From the NCBI RefSeq assembly GCF_011682055.1, contig NZ_JAAQOM010000001.1, positions 1 to 64,000 on the forward strand: a stretch of DNA of 64,000 nucleotides, read 5' to 3'. Shown here piece after piece: positions 62,141 through 64,000 of this stretch (positions are counted from its first letter, which is position 1; the number at the start of each line of letters is the position of its first letter). Origin of the DNA: Telluria antibiotica. GTDB lineage: Bacteria > Pseudomonadota > Gammaproteobacteria > Burkholderiales > Burkholderiaceae_D. The notes below the pieces were generated by a model. It worked only from the letters and a program-made list of their open reading frames with translations, made no database searches and was not told the origin of the DNA. Position numbers and translations under genes: made by a program.

Positions 62141-63043
62141 ATGGTGAATCACAAACGCCGCAAGCGTTTGCTGAAACTGCTCGCCGAGCACCAGACGGCG
62201 ACGGTCCAGCAACTCGTCGAATGGCTCAACGCATCGCCGGCCACGGTCCGGCGCGACATCAGCTGGCTCGCAGCCCGCAACCTGCTCACCCGCACCCGCG
62301 GCGGCGCCGAGAACCTGCTTCCGAAGAAGCGCCAGTTCCCGCTGTCGAGCGAAACGTTCCAGAACAACATCCAGTGCTTTGCGGCGCGCAAGCGCGCGAT
62401 CGCACGCCACGCGGCCGGCATGTGCGCGGACGGCGAAACGATCATCATCAACGGCGGCACGACGACGTTCATGATGGCCGAATTCCTGGCCGACAAGCAC
62501 CTCAAGATCCTCACGAATTCGTTCCTGATGGCGGAGCGCCTGCTCGTCTCGAGCGAGAACGAGATCATCGTCCCCGGCGGGAAGGTCTACCGCGAGCAGA
62601 ACGTGATCCTGTCGCCGTTCGATAACGACATCACCCAGCACCACTACGCCGGCAAGATGTTCATGAGCGTCTACGGGCTGTCTTTACTGGGACTGATGGA
62701 AGCTGACCCGCTGCTGATCCAGGCCGAGAAGCGCCTGATCAGCCAGGCCGAGGAACTGGTCGTGCTGGCCGACAGTTCGAAGTTCGCGCGCAAGGCGGGC
62801 CTGATCCTGTGCGGACTCGATCGCGTGTCGACCGTCATCACCGACACGGGCGCCTCCGACAAGGCCGTACAGACCCTCGAGCAATACGGCGTCAAGGTCG
62901 TCGCCGTCGAACCGGACGACGTGGCGCCGGACGTCGGTGCACCTTTTTTTAATCCGCAATACGACCTGCAGTCCGCCGCGCTGTTCCAGCTGGACGCGCA
63001 GCTCGACCCGCGGCTCGACACGCAACTGGAGGCCGCACATTGA
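62141..63043 (+). CDS. DeoR-family repressor of rhamnose genes
   Basis: The 300-residue protein has an N-terminal winged helix (MVNHKRRKRLLKLLAEHQ, VEWLNASPATVRRDISWLAARN, RTRGGAE) and a DeoR sugar-phosphate-binding domain (GETIIINGGTTTFMMAEFL, ADSSKFARKAGLILCGLDRVSTVITD). It resembles RhaR of rhizobia, a repressor of rhamnose uptake and catabolism relieved by a pathway intermediate. AGGAGG precedes the start. The stop overlaps the TTG start of the next gene. Confidence 0.9.
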   Translation: MVNHKRRKRLLKLLAEHQTATVQQLVEWLNASPATVRRDISWLAARNLLTRTRGGAENLLPKKRQFPLSSETFQNNIQCFAARKRAIARHAAGMCADGETIIINGGTTTFMMAEFLADKHLKILTNSFLMAERLLVSSENEIIVPGGKVYREQNVILSPFDNDITQHHYAGKMFMSVYGLSLLGLMEADPLLIQAEKRLISQAEELVVLADSSKFARKAGLILCGLDRVSTVITDTGASDKAVQTLEQYGVKVVAVEPDDVAPDVGAPFFNPQYDLQSAALFQLDAQLDPRLDTQLEAAH

Positions 63044-64000
63044 AGCTGAAAACCACCCTGCTTGCACTGGCGGCTGTCGGCATCCTCGCCGGCACGGCCG
63101 GCTGCGGCCAGAAGAAGCCTGAAAAGACCCGGATCGCGATGGTCGTGAAAAACCTCGGCAACGGCTTCTTCGACGCCGCGCACACGGGCGCCGACGAAGC
63201 GGCGAAACAGCTCGGCAACGTGGAAGTGATCTACACGGGACCGACGACGCCGAGCGCCGAAGGCCAGATCGAGATCATCAACGCCCTGATCAGCCAGAAG
63301 GTCGACGCCATCGTCATCTCCGCCAACGATCCGAACGCGCTCGTCCCCATCGCGAAAAAGGCCATGCAGCGCGGGATCAAGGTCATCTCGTTCGACAGCG
63401 GCATCGCGCCGGAGGGCCGGCAAATGCAGCTGAACCCGTCGAACGCGCAGCTGATCGGCGAGAAGCAGATCCAGATGGCGGCCGACGAGATCGGCGGCGC
63501 GGGCGAGATCGCGATCCTGTCGGCGTCCGCGCAGGCGACGAACCAGAACATCTGGATCGGCGTGATGAAGAACGTCTTGCAAAAGCCGGAGTACGCCAAC
63601 GTGAAGCTCGTGGCCACCGTGTACGGCGACGACCAGTCGGACAAGAGCTACCGCGAGGCGATCGGCCTGCTGCGCAGCCATCCGCAACTGAAGGCGATCA
63701 TCGCGCCGACGACCGTCGGCATCGTCGCCGCGAGCAAGGCCGTCGCGGACGAGCACCTCGTCGGCAAGGTGTACGTGACGGGCCTCGGCCTGCCGTCCGA
63801 GATGGCGGGCCATGTGAAGAGCGGCGCTGTGAAGGAATTCGCGATCTGGAACCCGATCGACCTGGGTTATGCCGCGACGTACGCGGCCGACCAGTTCGTG
63901 AAGGGCAAGGCCGAGGCGAAGCCGGGTGCCAGCGTCGCCGTCGGCCGCCTGGGCAACGTGACGCTCGACGCCAACGGCGAGGCCGCGCTCGGGCCGCCGT
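63040..64000 (+). CDS. rhaS: Rhamnose ABC transporter substrate-binding lipoprotein (partial)
   Basis: The gene runs off the window, with 320 codons visible. It begins at TTG 63040, overlapping the DeoR stop (TTGA), with TGGAGG seven bases upstream. After a lipoprotein signal (LAGTAGC, Cys near residue 22) comes a periplasmic sugar-binding fold: RIAMVVKNLGNGFFDAAHTGADEAA, INALISQKVDAIVISANDPNAL, IKVISFDSGI and GEIAILSASAQATNQNIW. It resembles RhaS of Rhizobium. The membrane and ATPase subunits should follow outside the window. The overlap means co-transcription with its repressor. Confidence 0.9.
   Translation, partial: MKLKTTLLALAAVGILAGTAGCGQKKPEKTRIAMVVKNLGNGFFDAAHTGADEAAKQLGNVEVIYTGPTTPSAEGQIEIINALISQKVDAIVISANDPNALVPIAKKAMQRGIKVISFDSGIAPEGRQMQLNPSNAQLIGEKQIQMAADEIGGAGEIAILSASAQATNQNIWIGVMKNVLQKPEYANVKLVATVYGDDQSDKSYREAIGLLRSHPQLKAIIAPTTVGIVAASKAVADEHLVGKVYVTGLGLPSEMAGHVKSGAVKEFAIWNPIDLGYAATYAADQFVKGKAEAKPGASVAVGRLGNVTLDANGEAALGPP

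Overview
The window reads as chromosomal DNA of a GC-rich (visually about two thirds G+C) Gram-negative betaproteobacterium, most like Massilia, Duganella or another Oxalobacteraceae. This placement is an inference from gene content: TonB-dependent receptors, secreted polysaccharide lyases, an H-NS-family protein, DUF2382 stress proteins and long PAS/GGDEF proteins. No rRNA, tRNA, CRISPR array, transposase or plasmid gene was seen.

Layout. 1-1100: the end of a sodium/sugar symporter whose last 25 codons plus its 3' flank occur three times in tandem, closed by a REP-like hairpin pair. 1105-6191: a TonB receptor translationally coupled to a secreted GH35 beta-galactosidase. 6440-8419: a VOC-like protein, a LysE exporter and an AraC regulator. 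8485-11045 and 15066-17055 (both minus strand): two halves of a De Ley-Doudoroff galactose/galactonate pathway (LysR, dgoK, dgoA; then dgoD and an SDR sugar dehydrogenase). They are separated by about 4 kb holding a YheO/DauR-like regulator, a hydroxyaspartate ammonia-lyase and a row of small immunity-like genes (12996-15014), one of them frameshifted. 17481-24930: an H-NS-like protein, a GAF/PAS/GGDEF cyclase convergent with a PAS/GGDEF/EAL protein, and a fatty acyl-CoA reductase. 25638-33131: a five-gene pectin (rhamnogalacturonan-I) operon of DUF4861, PL26-like, PL9, CE12 esterase and GH43 proteins. 33238-47162: mixed genes (two DUF2382 proteins, GNAT, an alginate-lyase-fold enzyme with LamG, GMC oxidoreductase, GH3, flavin halogenase, TetR beside a methyltransferase remnant, purine permease, NTF2-like protein, Ala-rich lipoprotein, phosphoesterase). 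47182-64000: a second pectin/rhamnose block (two GH105, DUF6250, a double CE12 esterase, PL22, DUF1080, esterase, rhaM, GH106, rhaI, bifunctional rhaD) divergent from a DeoR regulator and the rhamnose-binding protein of an ABC transporter that runs off the window.

How the genes work together. Secreted and periplasmic lyases (PL26, PL9, PL22, alginate-lyase fold) would cut pectin backbones, and CE12 and alpha/beta esterases would remove acetyl groups. GH35, GH43 and GH3 would trim galactose, arabinose or other side chains. GH105 would remove unsaturated uronic acid ends and GH106 would release rhamnose. RhaS and its transporter would import rhamnose, RhaM equilibrate its anomers, and RhaI and RhaD degrade it. 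Galactose would go through SDR, DgoD, DgoK and DgoA to pyruvate and glyceraldehyde 3-phosphate. A rhamnulose kinase, a galactonolactonase and the rest of the ABC transporter are not in the window. Family assignments come from motifs read by eye, not from database searches.
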